A stretch of 64,000 bases of DNA from Pseudoalteromonas luteoviolacea (GCF_021654285.1 NZ_JAKFZS010000001.1:1-64000); one strand, 5' to 3'. Shown: positions 9,317-20,053, counted from the stretch's first letter. The notes: generated by a model from the sequence alone, not told the origin. Made by a program: numbers and translations.

Positions 9317-9337
9317 AGCCTGCATCATCAGCAGGCT
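9317..9337 (-). terminator. Possible terminator of the YaiI-family gene
   Basis: AGCCTGC (9317-9323) and GCAGGCT (9331-9337) form a 7-bp stem just past the 3' end of the YaiI-family gene. The sequence that follows on the minus strand is only moderately T-rich. Confidence 0.4.
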
Positions 9338-9349
9338 ATAAAGCGAATT

Positions 9350-9802
9350 TTACTGTGTTTTGTGTTGCTGCAGCCACCGGTCTAAACAATTTGCAAATTG
9401 CTGTTTCTCACTTTGGCTCAAAGGCGGCGGCCCACCGGTTTGAACACCACTACTTCTCATCGTATCCATAAAGTCACGTATATTTAAACGCGCACGAATA
9501 TTTTCAGTGGTATACATTTCACCTCGAGTGCTTAGCGCAAGCCCGCCCTTTTCTATGACTTCTGCCGCGAGAGGGATATCACTGGTGATCACCAAGTCAC
9601 CTGCGTTCATACGCTTTACGATTTCATTATCTGCAACGTCAAAACCCGCACTCACCTGCAGCTTGCAAATATAAGGAGACGGTGGCGTTTTCAAATATTG
9701 ATTTGCCACCAAAGTGACCGTCACCTGAGTGCGCACCGCTGCACGAAACAAAATCTCTCGAATTACGACAGGGCACGCGTCTGCATCTACCCATATGGCC
9801 AT
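9350..9802 (-). CDS. yaiI: YaiI/YqxD family protein (UPF0178)
   Basis: 150 aa with the family signature at the N-terminus ([20 protein letters not shown]), the central [12 protein letters not shown] with two Asp, and the C-terminal [13 protein letters not shown]. The acidic residues suggest a PIN-like metal-dependent nuclease fold, but the biochemical role of this widely conserved family is not established. It is monocistronic, with no functional link to its neighbours. Confidence 0.9.
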   Translation of the reverse strand: MAIWVDADACPVVIREILFRAAVRTQVTVTLVANQYLKTPPSPYICKLQVSAGFDVADNEIVKRMNAGDLVITSDIPLAAEVIEKGGLALSTRGEMYTTENIRARLNIRDFMDTMRSSGVQTGGPPPLSQSEKQQFANCLDRWLQQHKTQ

Positions 9803-9883
9803 GATTTGCTCCTACAATCACTGACTATTTCAACTGAGCAAAATCATACGTGCTTTTGCTTCAGCTGAAAACATCTCACCACA

Positions 9884-11767
9884 CTATAAAGTAAATTTAG
9901 ACAGGAGTACCTCTTGCTCATGTGATTGCTCAGCCAGCTCTTGGCTCGCTTCATATTGCTGACTAGAGAAATTATCAACCTCAACGCTAATATCATTGAT
10001 ATTCGCAGTGTTTTTATTTATCTCTTCAATGACAACGCTTTGCTCTTCAATCGCAGTCGCAATTTGAATATTACGATCCATGATGTCTTTTACCGACTCA
10101 GAAATTTCATTCAGCATTTGCGTCGCATGCTCTGTTTGCTCAACACATAACAAAGTTTTATCTCGACTTGCCCCCATGGCATTTTGCACCTGATTTGACG
10201 ATACCTGTATTTGTTCAATCATGCTTTTAATTTCGGTTGTCGACTCTTGCGTTTTGGTGGCAAGCGAGCGTACTTCGTCGGCCACAACTGCAAATCCTCT
10301 GCCCTGCTCACCGGCTCTTGCAGCTTCAATCGCCGCGTTAAGCGCAAGCAAATTTGTTTGCTCAGCAATCCCATTTATGACCGATAGAATATTTTCTATA
10401 CTATGGCTGTATTCAGCAAGTTGCGTACTCATCGCATGAGACTCATTTATCTCCTCAGATAACGCTGAAATCTCTTTTTTCGTTTCTAAAAATACTTGCT
10501 GTCCATCTCGGGTTTTGTCATTCACTGTTGTAATAGAGCTGGCTGCATTTTGCGCACTGCCCGCTATCTCGCCGGAAGTTGTACTCATTTCATGCATAGC
10601 AGTTGCCAAACTTTCCACGAGCCCAACCTGCTCTTGCAAACGCGAGCTTGATTGCGTTGCCAATTCTCGGGCTGCTTGACTGCTCGACACCACCATGTCT
10701 GTTCCATGTTTTATTTGTGAAACGAGCTGATGGAGTGACCCTAAGAATATATTAAACTGCTGCGCCACCTTGCCGCACTCATCATCATTTTGAATGGTTA
10801 AACGCTGAGTCAAGTCACCACTACCCGATGCGATGTTGGTAATGGCAGCTTCTAACTCTTTTAATGGTTTTAAAAGGTGTATAGCGAGCGTTCTGATTGT
10901 TAATGACCCTAACACAACGGCAATGATTGCCAAAACAATCGTATTCAATGTCATCTTGTTGAGCACTTGATAGACTTTGTCTTTATCAAGCATCACAGCC
11001 AAATACCATGCATTACCATATTGATCATCCAGCGGGTAGTAATACATGATTTTGTCTTCACCACCGACTTCCACTTCAATCACTGTTTTTGACTGAGCCA
11101 ACGACAAGTTGGGCGAGATGTCACGTAATGTCTTACCGTTTAAATCTTTTTGCTGATGCGAAATGATTTCACCTTGCTTATCCACTAAGAATGCAAATCC
11201 AGTTTCGTCAAAATCAACCGCATTGATACTATTTGCAATGGTCGTCAGGCTCAGGTCTCCACCGATCACGCCCTTAAACTGGCCTTGATAATTAATAGGG
11301 GACACGACCGAAAGTAATAGTTCACCCGTCGCGGCATCCACATAAGGGCTGGTAAATACCGTTTTGCCTTTTTGTTTTGCCAATGAATACCAAGGTCGCT
11401 GGCGAAAGTCCACGCCAGGTGGATTCTGACGATTTGGATTGTTCGACCTAAGCCCAGTTTCCGTATCCACAGTACCAAACGCCAACAAAAATGAGGTGCT
11501 AAAGTAAGGCGTGTTTAACGCTTGCTGAAAATTTTCGACACTAAAATCAACATCTAACTGTGTCTTCACTAAATGTACTTGTGAGGCTTTTTTAGACAGC
11601 CAGTTATTAATGCTGATTGCCAGCAGCTGAGTTGTGTCTCCCACATACGCAGCCGTTTTTTGCTTCATTGAATCATTGATAAACCAGTAAGTAGAGCCGC
11701 TGAATACAATAATGATGATAAACACCACCAGCGCAGAAGCGACTGAAAACTTGGTTCTAATCTTCAT
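9884..11767 (-). CDS. Methyl-accepting chemotaxis protein (dCache type)
   Basis: 627-aa membrane chemoreceptor. TM1 is at residues ~9-31, then a periplasmic dCache sensor (~35-270, with [23 protein letters not shown] and GGDLSLTTI motifs as in amino-acid-sensing Cache receptors). TM2 follows (~275-300), then HAMP and a cytoplasmic signalling domain with the hairpin tip [20 protein letters not shown]. It would signal to CheA/CheW. The ligand is unknown. There is no C-terminal CheR-docking pentapeptide. It is divergent from the porin gene with only 84 bp between starts, so the two share a regulatory region. Confidence 0.93.
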   Translation of the reverse strand: MKIRTKFSVASALVVFIIIIVFSGSTYWFINDSMKQKTAAYVGDTTQLLAISINNWLSKKASQVHLVKTQLDVDFSVENFQQALNTPYFSTSFLLAFGTVDTETGLRSNNPNRQNPPGVDFRQRPWYSLAKQKGKTVFTSPYVDAATGELLLSVVSPINYQGQFKGVIGGDLSLTTIANSINAVDFDETGFAFLVDKQGEIISHQQKDLNGKTLRDISPNLSLAQSKTVIEVEVGGEDKIMYYYPLDDQYGNAWYLAVMLDKDKVYQVLNKMTLNTIVLAIIAVVLGSLTIRTLAIHLLKPLKELEAAITNIASGSGDLTQRLTIQNDDECGKVAQQFNIFLGSLHQLVSQIKHGTDMVVSSSQAARELATQSSSRLQEQVGLVESLATAMHEMSTTSGEIAGSAQNAASSITTVNDKTRDGQQVFLETKKEISALSEEINESHAMSTQLAEYSHSIENILSVINGIAEQTNLLALNAAIEAARAGEQGRGFAVVADEVRSLATKTQESTTEIKSMIEQIQVSSNQVQNAMGASRDKTLLCVEQTEHATQMLNEISESVKDIMDRNIQIATAIEEQSVVIEEINKNTANINDISVEVDNFSSQQYEASQELAEQSHEQEVLLSKFTL

Positions 11768-11851
11768 AGTTACTCGCCAGAAAAAAAATCAGTCAACATC
11801 GCAAAGTGTTGTCTATAATTCGCTTTATCGCAACTAATTGGTTTAAAGACT

Positions 11852-13021
11852 ATGAAAACAGCGAGCCGTTCTTTATTTGCTCTTTTGCTATCAACGTCAT
11901 TTGCATATCCGGTGATTGCAAATGATAACCGTCCCGTCACCATGGATGACATTAAGGCACTTGAAGCCCAGCTTGCGGAACTCAAACGACGATTTACAGC
12001 GCAGCACCCAGAACCTGAAAAACCAGCAGACACCAGACAATCCACCGCCACTGCCAAGGCAACAACAAAGCCTGTACCTAAAGTGGCAGAAAAACCTGTT
12101 ACGCACAAAATCGATGTCTATGCGACCATGCGACCAACCTATGGACGCATCGAAGACAATGGGGAAGATACATACGATGTGCGTGACGCATTATCCCACG
12201 CAGGGATCAAGGCCACCCACAGATTTAATGATGACTGGGCCGCAGAACTGCATGGGGAGTGGAGTATCGACATTCAAAATACAGGTGAGTTTGGCCGCTC
12301 TCGTCGCGCCTACACCGCCCTAGTAACACCGGTTGGGCGCTTTGGTATTGGTAAACAACGACCAGCGCAATACTTGTTCATTGCCGAATACGTCGACATT
12401 TTTAATCATGCTAATAGCCCTTATGCCTATGATAACGAAAGCCTATTTTTCGTTGATAACTTGTTGAGTTACCGCCTTGACAGTGGTCCTATTACTTTCG
12501 TAGCTGTTGCACAGTACGATGGAGCAAATAACGAAAACTATGCAGACTTGTTCAATGCTGGTGTCAGCTATGACAAAGATGGATTGCATGCTGCAATCAC
12601 CTACCAAATGAATGATGTCTACGACCAGCAAGTCAGGCAAGGAGAAAACGCCATCTGGGCAGGCTCCTTAGCCTATGATTTTACAGACCGCTTTTACGCT
12701 GCAGTTGCCTATCAAGATAAAACATATGAAAGAAACAACATCGCAGACAGAGATGGCTCAACGCTTGATCTCTCCTTTGCGTATAAACTGACAAAATTTT
12801 ATAAGCTAAAAGCGGGCTTTTTCGATTTTGACGACGGCTACAGCGATAATGACCCAGCCAATCAGAGCTACGATGGTTACAACGTCACTTTAGAATGGAT
12901 GCCAACGCCACCGCTGCGCGTACACCTTGAGTACCTCACCAAATCGTATACAAACGACCAAGATTTTGACTCTTTGTCAGTTGGCTTCAGATATGACTTT
13001 AGAACGTCGATAAATTACTAG
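11852..13021 (+). CDS. Gram-negative porin (beta-barrel outer-membrane protein)
   Basis: 389 aa with a signal peptide (residues 1-23, ending PVIA), a short helical stretch (ALEAQLAELKRRF) and a Pro/Thr/Lys-rich linker. The rest is a beta-barrel of alternating aromatic and polar strands. The start of the barrel (KIDVYATMRPTYGRI) and the final FRYDFRTSINY fit the general porin family, although the terminal residue is Tyr, not Phe. The N-terminal linker may contact peptidoglycan; that is inference. A strong terminator follows. Confidence 0.85.
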   Translation: MKTASRSLFALLLSTSFAYPVIANDNRPVTMDDIKALEAQLAELKRRFTAQHPEPEKPADTRQSTATAKATTKPVPKVAEKPVTHKIDVYATMRPTYGRIEDNGEDTYDVRDALSHAGIKATHRFNDDWAAELHGEWSIDIQNTGEFGRSRRAYTALVTPVGRFGIGKQRPAQYLFIAEYVDIFNHANSPYAYDNESLFFVDNLLSYRLDSGPITFVAVAQYDGANNENYADLFNAGVSYDKDGLHAAITYQMNDVYDQQVRQGENAIWAGSLAYDFTDRFYAAVAYQDKTYERNNIADRDGSTLDLSFAYKLTKFYKLKAGFFDFDDGYSDNDPANQSYDGYNVTLEWMPTPPLRVHLEYLTKSYTNDQDFDSLSVGFRYDFRTSINY

Positions 13022-13029
13022 AACCCAAA

Positions 13030-13064
13030 GAGCCTCTGTTACTCACGATACAGAGGTTCTTTTA
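13030..13064 (+). terminator. Rho-independent terminator after the porin gene
   Basis: GAGCCTCTGT (13030-13039) pairs with ACAGAGGTTC (13050-13059) with one G-T wobble, followed by a TTTTAT tail. Confidence 0.8.
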
Positions 13065-13159
13065 TCTATTCATAGATCAAAAAAGTCACATAAACTATTG
13101 ATAATCATATTTTACGCCCCATCATAATCAAATCATCAATACCAACTTAAATCATCAGC

Positions 13160-13831
13160 ATGTTCCAATACGACGCACCCACAACACAAGAAGACGCATT
13201 GCAAATTCAAACATCTTTAGCCAATACCGTCATTATGACTGATCAATTCAATGAGATTGATACAATCGCAGGCGTGGATGTTGCCTATGATGAAGATAAT
13301 AACCAAGTGGTTGGCGCTGTGGTGCTATTAGACGCAAAAACACTGCAAGTTATCGAGTCATGTAGTGTGGTAGAGACCATCAGCTTCCCTTACATTCCGG
13401 GGTTATTTTCTTTTCGTGAAATCCCCCCGTTAATCAATGCCATAAAAAAACTTTCGATGATGCCAGATTTAATCGTCTGTGATGGGCAAGGCATCGCGCA
13501 TCCTAAGCGTTTTGGTATGGCAAGCCACCTAGGTGTGCTGTTAGATATTCCCACTATAGGGTGTGGTAAAACCAAGCTGATCGGTGAGTATGAAACACCG
13601 GGTTCATGCAAGGGCAACATGTCTGATTTAATGCATGATGAGACTCTTATCGGCAAGGTGCTGCGCACGCAAAAAGATATCAAACCGGTTTTTGTCTCGG
13701 TGGGGCATAAAATAAGTATTGAAACGGCTGTGCAATGGATTGAAAAACTCACTCCCAAATACCGCTTGCCTGAAACGACACGACAAGCAGATCAACTGGT
13801 TAATCGCAGCTTAAAAGCACTGAAGGCTTAA
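13160..13831 (+). CDS. nfi: Endonuclease V (deoxyinosine 3' endonuclease)
   Basis: 223 aa, the usual family length. It cleaves DNA one nucleotide 3' of deoxyinosine and so starts repair of deaminated adenine. The conserved blocks are all visible: GVDVAYD with the first catalytic Asp, the PYIPGLFSFREIP wedge, DGQGIAHPKRFG with the second Asp, SHLGV, CGKTKLIG, VSVGHKIS with the catalytic His, and the C-terminal KYRLPETTRQAD. The metal-binding set looks complete. The ATG at 13160 lacks a clear Shine-Dalgarno sequence. The gene is monocistronic. Confidence 0.95.
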   Translation: MFQYDAPTTQEDALQIQTSLANTVIMTDQFNEIDTIAGVDVAYDEDNNQVVGAVVLLDAKTLQVIESCSVVETISFPYIPGLFSFREIPPLINAIKKLSMMPDLIVCDGQGIAHPKRFGMASHLGVLLDIPTIGCGKTKLIGEYETPGSCKGNMSDLMHDETLIGKVLRTQKDIKPVFVSVGHKISIETAVQWIEKLTPKYRLPETTRQADQLVNRSLKALKA

Positions 13832-13850
13832 ACGCCCATAAATTAGTACA

Positions 13851-14636
13851 CTAGCGCTTTTGACTTTTTCGCCATGCCGCGGGCGTTTGGCCAATATATT
13901 TTTTAAACTGGCGAATAAAGTGGGTGGTATCACTCCACCCAAGTGTTTCTGCTAATTGACTGATAGGCTGCGAAGTATGCAGCAGTTGAGTACACGCCTG
14001 CGATAAGCGCTTTTGTGTGATCCATTGACCAACCGTATGCCCCGTTTCTTGTTTAAACAGTTGAGCAAGATAAGGAGGCGACACATGAACCGCCTCACTT
14101 ACTTCATTGAGTCCAATCGAACGCAAATAGTTGGTTTGTATGAACGCGAGCGCCCTTTCAACTTTCTCATTATACTGAGGCGAATTTGCGCCACACGAGA
14201 CAGCCAGACTGAGTTCACTCAACAACAAGACAACAAAGCTGCGCTGCACTTCAAGGCTCAATTTTTGTTGCTGAGCCGCAATCAACTCATAAAATAGAGT
14301 TGTAATGAAGGCATGCCGGTCCAGGCTCGCCGCTTTCACGGGCAACACGCCTTTTTTGACCAACTCAAAAGGCGCCAGTAAATCACTGTCGGCTAAACCC
14401 AAGCAATCAGGACAAAAACTCAGCCATAAAACCTGCAGATTTTCACCTGTTAACAGCGTATGAGGAACTCCCGGCGGTACAATATTAAATGAGCCAGGCT
14501 TAACGTGAAAAGGCAGGCGATGGGCAATGGTCATTTCACCAGATACGATAAAAGTCAGTACGCATTCCGCATGTGAGCCATGCTTTTGCTCTGTTAGCGT
14601 CTCAAAAAACACCTCGCCAGCGGCCAATGCATGCAT
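13851..14636 (-). CDS. AraC family transcriptional regulator with cupin domain
   Basis: 261 aa: an N-terminal cupin-type sensor (~residues 1-95, with HAECVLTFIVSGE and PGSFNIVPPGVPHTL motifs) and a C-terminal double helix-turn-helix (~160-260, PYLAQLFKQETGHTVGQWI then WSDTTHFIRQFKKYIGQTPA). The start at 14636 has GGAGTAACAGT upstream. It is divergent from a small membrane-protein gene across 125 bp, so it may control that gene or itself. The inducer is unknown. Confidence 0.9.
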   Translation of the reverse strand: MHALAAGEVFFETLTEQKHGSHAECVLTFIVSGEMTIAHRLPFHVKPGSFNIVPPGVPHTLLTGENLQVLWLSFCPDCLGLADSDLLAPFELVKKGVLPVKAASLDRHAFITTLFYELIAAQQQKLSLEVQRSFVVLLLSELSLAVSCGANSPQYNEKVERALAFIQTNYLRSIGLNEVSEAVHVSPPYLAQLFKQETGHTVGQWITQKRLSQACTQLLHTSQPISQLAETLGWSDTTHFIRQFKKYIGQTPAAWRKSQKR

Positions 14637-14761
14637 ACTGTTACTCCACTTTCTGAAAGCTTAAAAAAAGCCGATTTTTACTAAATTCTATCAATTATCG
14701 TCCAATACATTTAGCTCTAGAATAGCCCACATATTAAAACACGCATATTTAGAGGTATATT

Positions 14762-15166
14762 ATGGTTGACTCTCCAATGACAATAAACTTTTCCATTGCT
14801 TTGATGGGACTGACATTACATATTCTGATCTGGGAAAAGCTGCCTGATTGGGGAACGTGGTTTAACACGCTCGTCGATAAACTCCCTAAACCACTTGCTT
14901 ACCTTTATGAAGCATGGCATTGCCCATACTGTTTTGGTTTTTGGGTCGCCTTAGCGCTGCATGCACTCACTCAGCAAGCAACCTTACCCGCGCTGCAAAA
15001 TATGCCTGACTTTTTAGGGGTAACAGCACTGCCTATAGCCTGGTTTTTGGATGCATTAGTGACCGCCCTATTCATTTACATAGGCAGCCTACTATTAAAA
15101 GCCCTCGCAGGTCCTGCACTCACAGGTCACCAAAAAATGTTGGCGTTTAAGCAATCTCAACAATAA
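14762..15166 (+). CDS. Small membrane protein with CPYC motif (DUF1360-like)
   Basis: 134 aa with about three hydrophobic segments and a HCPYCFGFWVAL motif near residue 53. The CxxC followed by GFW recalls DUF1360-type membrane proteins; the assignment is tentative. The two Cys could bind metal or form a disulfide. It is divergently placed next to the AraC regulator and may be its target. Function unknown. Confidence 0.65.
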   Translation: MVDSPMTINFSIALMGLTLHILIWEKLPDWGTWFNTLVDKLPKPLAYLYEAWHCPYCFGFWVALALHALTQQATLPALQNMPDFLGVTALPIAWFLDALVTALFIYIGSLLLKALAGPALTGHQKMLAFKQSQQ

Positions 15167-15251
15167 GTGCATTAGAGTCAGAAAGTAACTAACCTTTATT
15201 AATAAACCAAGCTTGCGGCACTGATACTGCCGCTTTTGGGGAGCTAAACCG

Positions 15252-15761
15252 ATGCCCTCTTTATTCACTACACAAAGACTCTGTATATATCATTGCCAAT
15301 CTTTATTATCAAAACCAAATCATGCTCAGCAAATTACGCGCATACTCACCCCTGCTGTCACTGCATTTTTACCTAAAGAGTGGCAATCACCGCCGCTAGA
15401 TGAGCACGCAGTGCAATGGCTCAGCGACAAGCTAAAAGAAGCAGATATATTCATTGCGATGGGCAAAGAAACCGCACTCAAAGACCGTCCTCTGCCAATT
15501 GGATTAGCCATAATGCACCGCTCTGGTGACACAGCACACATAGGGTATTTGATCGCTAAACAGGCTTGGGGACAGGGCTTTGGCAGCGAGCTTTTGTCTG
15601 GGCTAATGACGTATTTATCAGATACCTGTGCCATCAAAACAGTGTATGCTGGAGTAGACCCGCATAATAAAGGCTCTGTTCGTGCACTTGAGAAGTGCCA
15701 ATTTCATCTCGATACGACAGCGAAAGACGGGCAAAATGCCTTTTATGTCTATCACTTTTAG
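15252..15761 (+). CDS. GNAT acetyltransferase (RimJ/RimL-like)
   Basis: 169 aa. It has the N-terminal TTQRLCIYHC start of the RimJ/RimL branch, the acetyl-CoA loop IGYLIAKQAWGQGFGSELLS (residues ~97-116) and AGVDPHNKGSVRALEKCQF near the C-terminus. It probably acetylates a protein N-terminus or a small amine, but the substrate is not evident. The helicase reading frame downstream runs into its 3' end, so the two are likely one transcript. Confidence 0.83.
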   Translation: MPSLFTTQRLCIYHCQSLLSKPNHAQQITRILTPAVTAFLPKEWQSPPLDEHAVQWLSDKLKEADIFIAMGKETALKDRPLPIGLAIMHRSGDTAHIGYLIAKQAWGQGFGSELLSGLMTYLSDTCAIKTVYAGVDPHNKGSVRALEKCQFHLDTTAKDGQNAFYVYHF

Positions 15762-18700
15762 TCCTTCATAAAGCTTGTGACATTGACGACCATTTGGTAC
15801 TTTCCCTGCGTCAGTCTGTACGCTTAGGAATACTCTTGCACTCACTTAATCGCCCGCTCACTCTCACAACAGATAGCAATGTCATCATAGAGCGACTCTA
15901 TCAAGACTATTTAGCACTTGATGAAGACTACCAAACACTGGTGCAAGTGCTTGCAGTGGTTTTTAAGTCGGCGTCTACCATAAAAATAAAGCAAATATTA
16001 AAGCGTTTAACAGAGCAAAAAGTCATCGCACAAGGTAGGCCTGTTTCTGCCCTCAGCTCAGAACTGACAACCCTATTAGAAACAAAGCGGCTGGCTATTG
16101 TTGAGCACCTCAATGTACGGATAAACCCACTTATCGCTAACCTTGCGACACAGCATGCACAAAAGCTTGGGCGATTGTTACCGATATTAAAATATGCAGA
16201 AGAGTTTATCCCTGTGCTCAATGCCTACGAGTGGGAGCGAGACCCAGAAGATGAAAATCGTCTCACTCGCGACTTTTTGTTACTTGGCCAGCTACCTAAA
16301 GCAAAAGCACGATTGGCTTTTCACAAAAACCCGCAAATAGTAAACATGCAAAACAACAGTGCACTGGTACAGTTTGTTTTTTTCCCATTCCAACTGGATA
16401 CGTTTGCTGAGTTACCAGAAGACATGCAATACCAAGCATTTGCAACATTACTTGCGAACCAAAAACAGTTTGGTATCAATAACCATGTTGCGCTTGAGCT
16501 GCTTATTCAAGCGCAAAAGCACTGCCCAAATAATAGAAACTTGCGCTTTTTGCTCAGTGAAACCTTGTTACTCGATAACCACGTAGACCAAGCACAACAA
16601 TTAATAAAGCCCAACGATATAACCAGTTATGCACTGCAGCTTAAAGCTAGCTTTTTACTGCTTAACAACCAAAGCGAGCATGCATGTCAGCAATTTAATA
16701 GTGCGCTTCAAGCACAGCAAAAATATTCCAAGAAGAAAGCACCCTATTTAGACGGTATTTTTGGCTGGCTCCACCTCATTGCCCTTTTAGCGTCAGCGTC
16801 AAGTAACAATGATCATACTCAGCAAGCCATGTCCCTTGCCAGTAATCAGCTATCCGACAAAAAAGGGAATAAAACGAATTACTATGTTGGCCAATTATTT
16901 GAGTGCTTGAGTGAGTCTTTATTGACTGCGGCCCCCTTCATTAGCCAGTTTGTAGAGCATGAACGGGACTTGCAAAATCGTCCTTTGGATTATTACGCTT
17001 GTCAGCTCTTCTCAATGTTGGCGCTGCACTGGTGTAAGCAATCGCTCAATGAGCAACATCTCGAAAGACTGCAAGCATGCCGCGCTTTTTTTAGTAACGC
17101 GACACTGGGCTTATTTACCGACATTACCGATCAGTTATACACCTCTGTGACGAATGAAGATAAAGAGAGTGGGCTGAGTCTTAACTTCGCAACGCTGATT
17201 CAACAGCAGTCTGAATGGGATCTCGCCCTAGATAGATTGCTCGCGCTTGCGCCAAAAGAAACCTTATCAGATGACGCTGACTCAACTGCCAATGAACGTT
17301 TGATTTGGCTACTTGATATCACCAATGGTAAAGCTTCGTTTCAAGCAAAAGTGCAAAAACGCCAACCTAATGGTTGGAGCAAAGGCAAAGCCATGCCGCT
17401 TGAGACGCTATATCAAAATCAACAAGATTTGACCTATTTAACGGCATCAGATTTGGCCGTTATCGATGCCATGTCCATCGACAAATACTGGCAAGACACC
17501 ACCTATCACCTCAATAGCGTTGAAGCGCTTCGTGCGGCAGCACTCGCACCCAATGTATTTACTGCCAACGATTTGAACGAACCTCTGGACATCATCGAGT
17601 CTCCAGCACAACTCGCCATTACAGCATGTGGGGAGCAACTGTTGCTTAGCTTGACTGATTTACCCGAAGATTTTGCAAAGTACTCAACGGTTTATGCCAT
17701 AAAGCACATTACATCGCATCAATATGCATTCACTTACTTTGATAAGCAACACCTTAAAATTGCGCACATCATTGGTGAAAATGGCTTGCTTATTCCAAAA
17801 CACGCCAAGCCAAAATTGATTGCCAGCATCGCAGCTATTGCGCCGCTACTGAATATCGCCTCTCAAGTAAGCGACATAGAGATCGGGTTAGAAACGGTTG
17901 AGCCGCAAGCTCATCTCATCATTAATGTTAGCCCTTATCAACAAGGACTTGAGTTTCACTGCCTGAGTATGCCGTTTGGTGATTTGGGACCCGCATTCCA
18001 TCCAGGTGTTGGCAATGCCAGTATCAGTGCTGAAATTGAAGGTAAGCGCATCGCCACGAAACGTAACTTAGCCCAAGAGCAAGATCTGCTCGACAGCTTA
18101 GATGCTCACTGTCCTGCCTTTTTAGCCATGGCTGATAACCGCTTGTGCATTGCTGATTTACAGGATGCTCTATGTGCCCTTGAACAGTTAGAGCTGGGCT
18201 TGCAAAGCTCGCCGCCCTTACAGGTTAAAATTCGTTGGCCCAAAGGGAAAAAGGTCAATTTATCGAAACCTTTGGAGTCACAACATTTACAATTGGCCAT
18301 TTCTAAGAAAAACCAGTGGTTTGACTTAAATGGCGAGCTAAAAATTAATGACCAACAAGTCATCGAACTTAAAGAGCTGCTAAAACTGGTTGAGCAAAGC
18401 CATGGCCGATTTATTGAGCTCAGTGGACAGCAGGTCGTGGCACTGTCTCACGCCCTGCATGAAAAGTTAGTACAGCTCAATCAAAGTACCGAGCAAGGTC
18501 GCTTTCACCCGCTTGCCAGCCCTATCGTCTCTGAGGCTGTTACGGGTATGCGCATGAAAACCCTGCCAGCTTGGGAAGAACAATCACAAAAAATGCACCA
18601 GGCCAATACGCTTAAAGTAACCCCACCAGCTGACTTAAACGCAACCCTTCGCGATTATCAGCATACGGGTTTTGATTGGGCCATGCGCCTAGCACATTGG

Positions 18701-20053
18701 GGAGCAGGTGCGTGTCTTGCCGATGATATGGGTCTAGGTAAAACACTGCAATCTCTGGCTGTGCTACTCGCAAGGGCAAAAGAAGGGCCAAGCTTAATCA
18801 TAGCCCCGACTTCGGTGTGCTTTAATTGGCAGCAAGAAGCAACGAAATTTGCCCCCACACTCAGTTTAAAAATACTGTCACAATATGGTGCCGGTGACGC
18901 CCGAGTAGCATTGTTTGCGCAACTCAAAGCACAGGATGTCGTGATCATCAGTTACGGATTATTGGTGCGCGACATTGAACTGCTCAAAAGTATTAATTGG
19001 TCTTGTATCGTGGCAGATGAGGCACAAGCCATCAAAAACCCGCTGTCACAGCGCGCCAAAGCAGCTTGTGCACTCAAAGGGCAGTTTAAAATGATCACCA
19101 CAGGCACGCCTATTGAGAATAACTTGGTAGAGTTATGGTCATTATTTCGCTTTGTTAACCCTGGACTATTGGGTAATCTCAAGCGCTTCTCTGAACGATT
19201 CATCCAACCCATAGAGAGCAAAGAAGACAAACCAATTGCGGCGCGCTATGCACAGCAAAACTTAAAAACCTTGTTGCAACCGTTCATTTTAAGACGCATG
19301 AAACATCAGGTACTAACGGAGCTGCCACCACGCACCGAAATCAATGTCCCGATCCAACTTAGTGATGAAGAGCACACCCTCTACGAGGCACTGCGTCAAA
19401 ACGCCATTGCCAATATCGCACAGGCCAATGAGCAACAAGATTCGGGCTCTCAACACCTTGCGATGTTAGCTGAGCTCACCAAACTGCGCCAAGTCTGCTG
19501 TAACCCCAATTTAGTAGCCCCTGAATTGGGGCTAAGCAGTGCCAAATTAAATAAATTAGATGAGCTGTTACAAGAGTTGAAAGAAAATGGCCACAAGGCT
19601 TTGATCTTCAGTCAGTTTGTAGGCCATTTACAGCTGCTAGCGCAACACTTGAAGACACGCGGCGTGAATTATCAATACCTAGATGGTTCGACGCCTGCGG
19701 CGCAGCGCCAAGCACGTGTTAATGCATTTCAACGCGGTGAAGGTGAGGTATTCTTAATTAGTCTCAAAGCCGGCGGTTCAGGGCTTAATCTCACGGCCGC
19801 GGATTATGTGATCCACATGGATCCTTGGTGGAATCCAGCGGTTGAAGCACAGGCATCAGATAGAGCACATCGTATTGGACAATCTCGACCTGTAACCATT
19901 TATCGCTTGATCGCACAGCAAACTATAGAGGAGAAGATCATTGCCATGCATGAGCAAAAGCGCGACTTAGCGCAGCAGCTATTGAGTGGCCAAGATACAA
20001 CTTACAAACTCTCAGTAAAAGAAGTGCTAGAACTACTGAAAGATACCCTCTAA
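15695..20053 (+). CDS. SNF2/SWI2-family helicase-like ATPase
   Basis: A very large protein (up to 1452 aa). The N-terminal two thirds are alpha-helical and TPR-like with no motif I recognise. From residue ~985 it has a complete SNF2 motor: Walker A as DDMGLGKT (~1009-1016), an ADEAQ box in place of the usual DEAH, TTGTPIENNL, then helicase C with FSQFV, LISLKAGGSGLNLT and ASDRAHRIGQ. Such proteins remodel DNA-protein complexes. The start is uncertain. The frame opens with a GTG inside the GNAT gene with no ribosome binding site, and no ATG lies before well-conserved-looking sequence. A TTG at 15794 or coupled initiation are alternatives. Confidence 0.85.
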   Translation: MPISSRYDSERRAKCLLCLSLLVLHKACDIDDHLVLSLRQSVRLGILLHSLNRPLTLTTDSNVIIERLYQDYLALDEDYQTLVQVLAVVFKSASTIKIKQILKRLTEQKVIAQGRPVSALSSELTTLLETKRLAIVEHLNVRINPLIANLATQHAQKLGRLLPILKYAEEFIPVLNAYEWERDPEDENRLTRDFLLLGQLPKAKARLAFHKNPQIVNMQNNSALVQFVFFPFQLDTFAELPEDMQYQAFATLLANQKQFGINNHVALELLIQAQKHCPNNRNLRFLLSETLLLDNHVDQAQQLIKPNDITSYALQLKASFLLLNNQSEHACQQFNSALQAQQKYSKKKAPYLDGIFGWLHLIALLASASSNNDHTQQAMSLASNQLSDKKGNKTNYYVGQLFECLSESLLTAAPFISQFVEHERDLQNRPLDYYACQLFSMLALHWCKQSLNEQHLERLQACRAFFSNATLGLFTDITDQLYTSVTNEDKESGLSLNFATLIQQQSEWDLALDRLLALAPKETLSDDADSTANERLIWLLDITNGKASFQAKVQKRQPNGWSKGKAMPLETLYQNQQDLTYLTASDLAVIDAMSIDKYWQDTTYHLNSVEALRAAALAPNVFTANDLNEPLDIIESPAQLAITACGEQLLLSLTDLPEDFAKYSTVYAIKHITSHQYAFTYFDKQHLKIAHIIGENGLLIPKHAKPKLIASIAAIAPLLNIASQVSDIEIGLETVEPQAHLIINVSPYQQGLEFHCLSMPFGDLGPAFHPGVGNASISAEIEGKRIATKRNLAQEQDLLDSLDAHCPAFLAMADNRLCIADLQDALCALEQLELGLQSSPPLQVKIRWPKGKKVNLSKPLESQHLQLAISKKNQWFDLNGELKINDQQVIELKELLKLVEQSHGRFIELSGQQVVALSHALHEKLVQLNQSTEQGRFHPLASPIVSEAVTGMRMKTLPAWEEQSQKMHQANTLKVTPPADLNATLRDYQHTGFDWAMRLAHWGAGACLADDMGLGKTLQSLAVLLARAKEGPSLIIAPTSVCFNWQQEATKFAPTLSLKILSQYGAGDARVALFAQLKAQDVVIISYGLLVRDIELLKSINWSCIVADEAQAIKNPLSQRAKAACALKGQFKMITTGTPIENNLVELWSLFRFVNPGLLGNLKRFSERFIQPIESKEDKPIAARYAQQNLKTLLQPFILRRMKHQVLTELPPRTEINVPIQLSDEEHTLYEALRQNAIANIAQANEQQDSGSQHLAMLAELTKLRQVCCNPNLVAPELGLSSAKLNKLDELLQELKENGHKALIFSQFVGHLQLLAQHLKTRGVNYQYLDGSTPAAQRQARVNAFQRGEGEVFLISLKAGGSGLNLTAADYVIHMDPWWNPAVEAQASDRAHRIGQSRPVTIYRLIAQQTIEEKIIAMHEQKRDLAQQLLSGQDTTYKLSVKEVLELLKDTL

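Noticed and set aside
9157..9471. 104-codon plus-strand frame over the 9.2-9.4 kb gap
   Set aside because: It begins antisense inside an acetyltransferase gene and ends antisense inside the YaiI-family gene; no ribosome binding site and no coding character.
11770..12108. Minus-strand frame opposite the porin start
   Set aside because: It lies antisense to the porin's linker-coding region and across the divergent promoter; low-complexity Cys/Ser/Gly composition is typical of a shadow frame.
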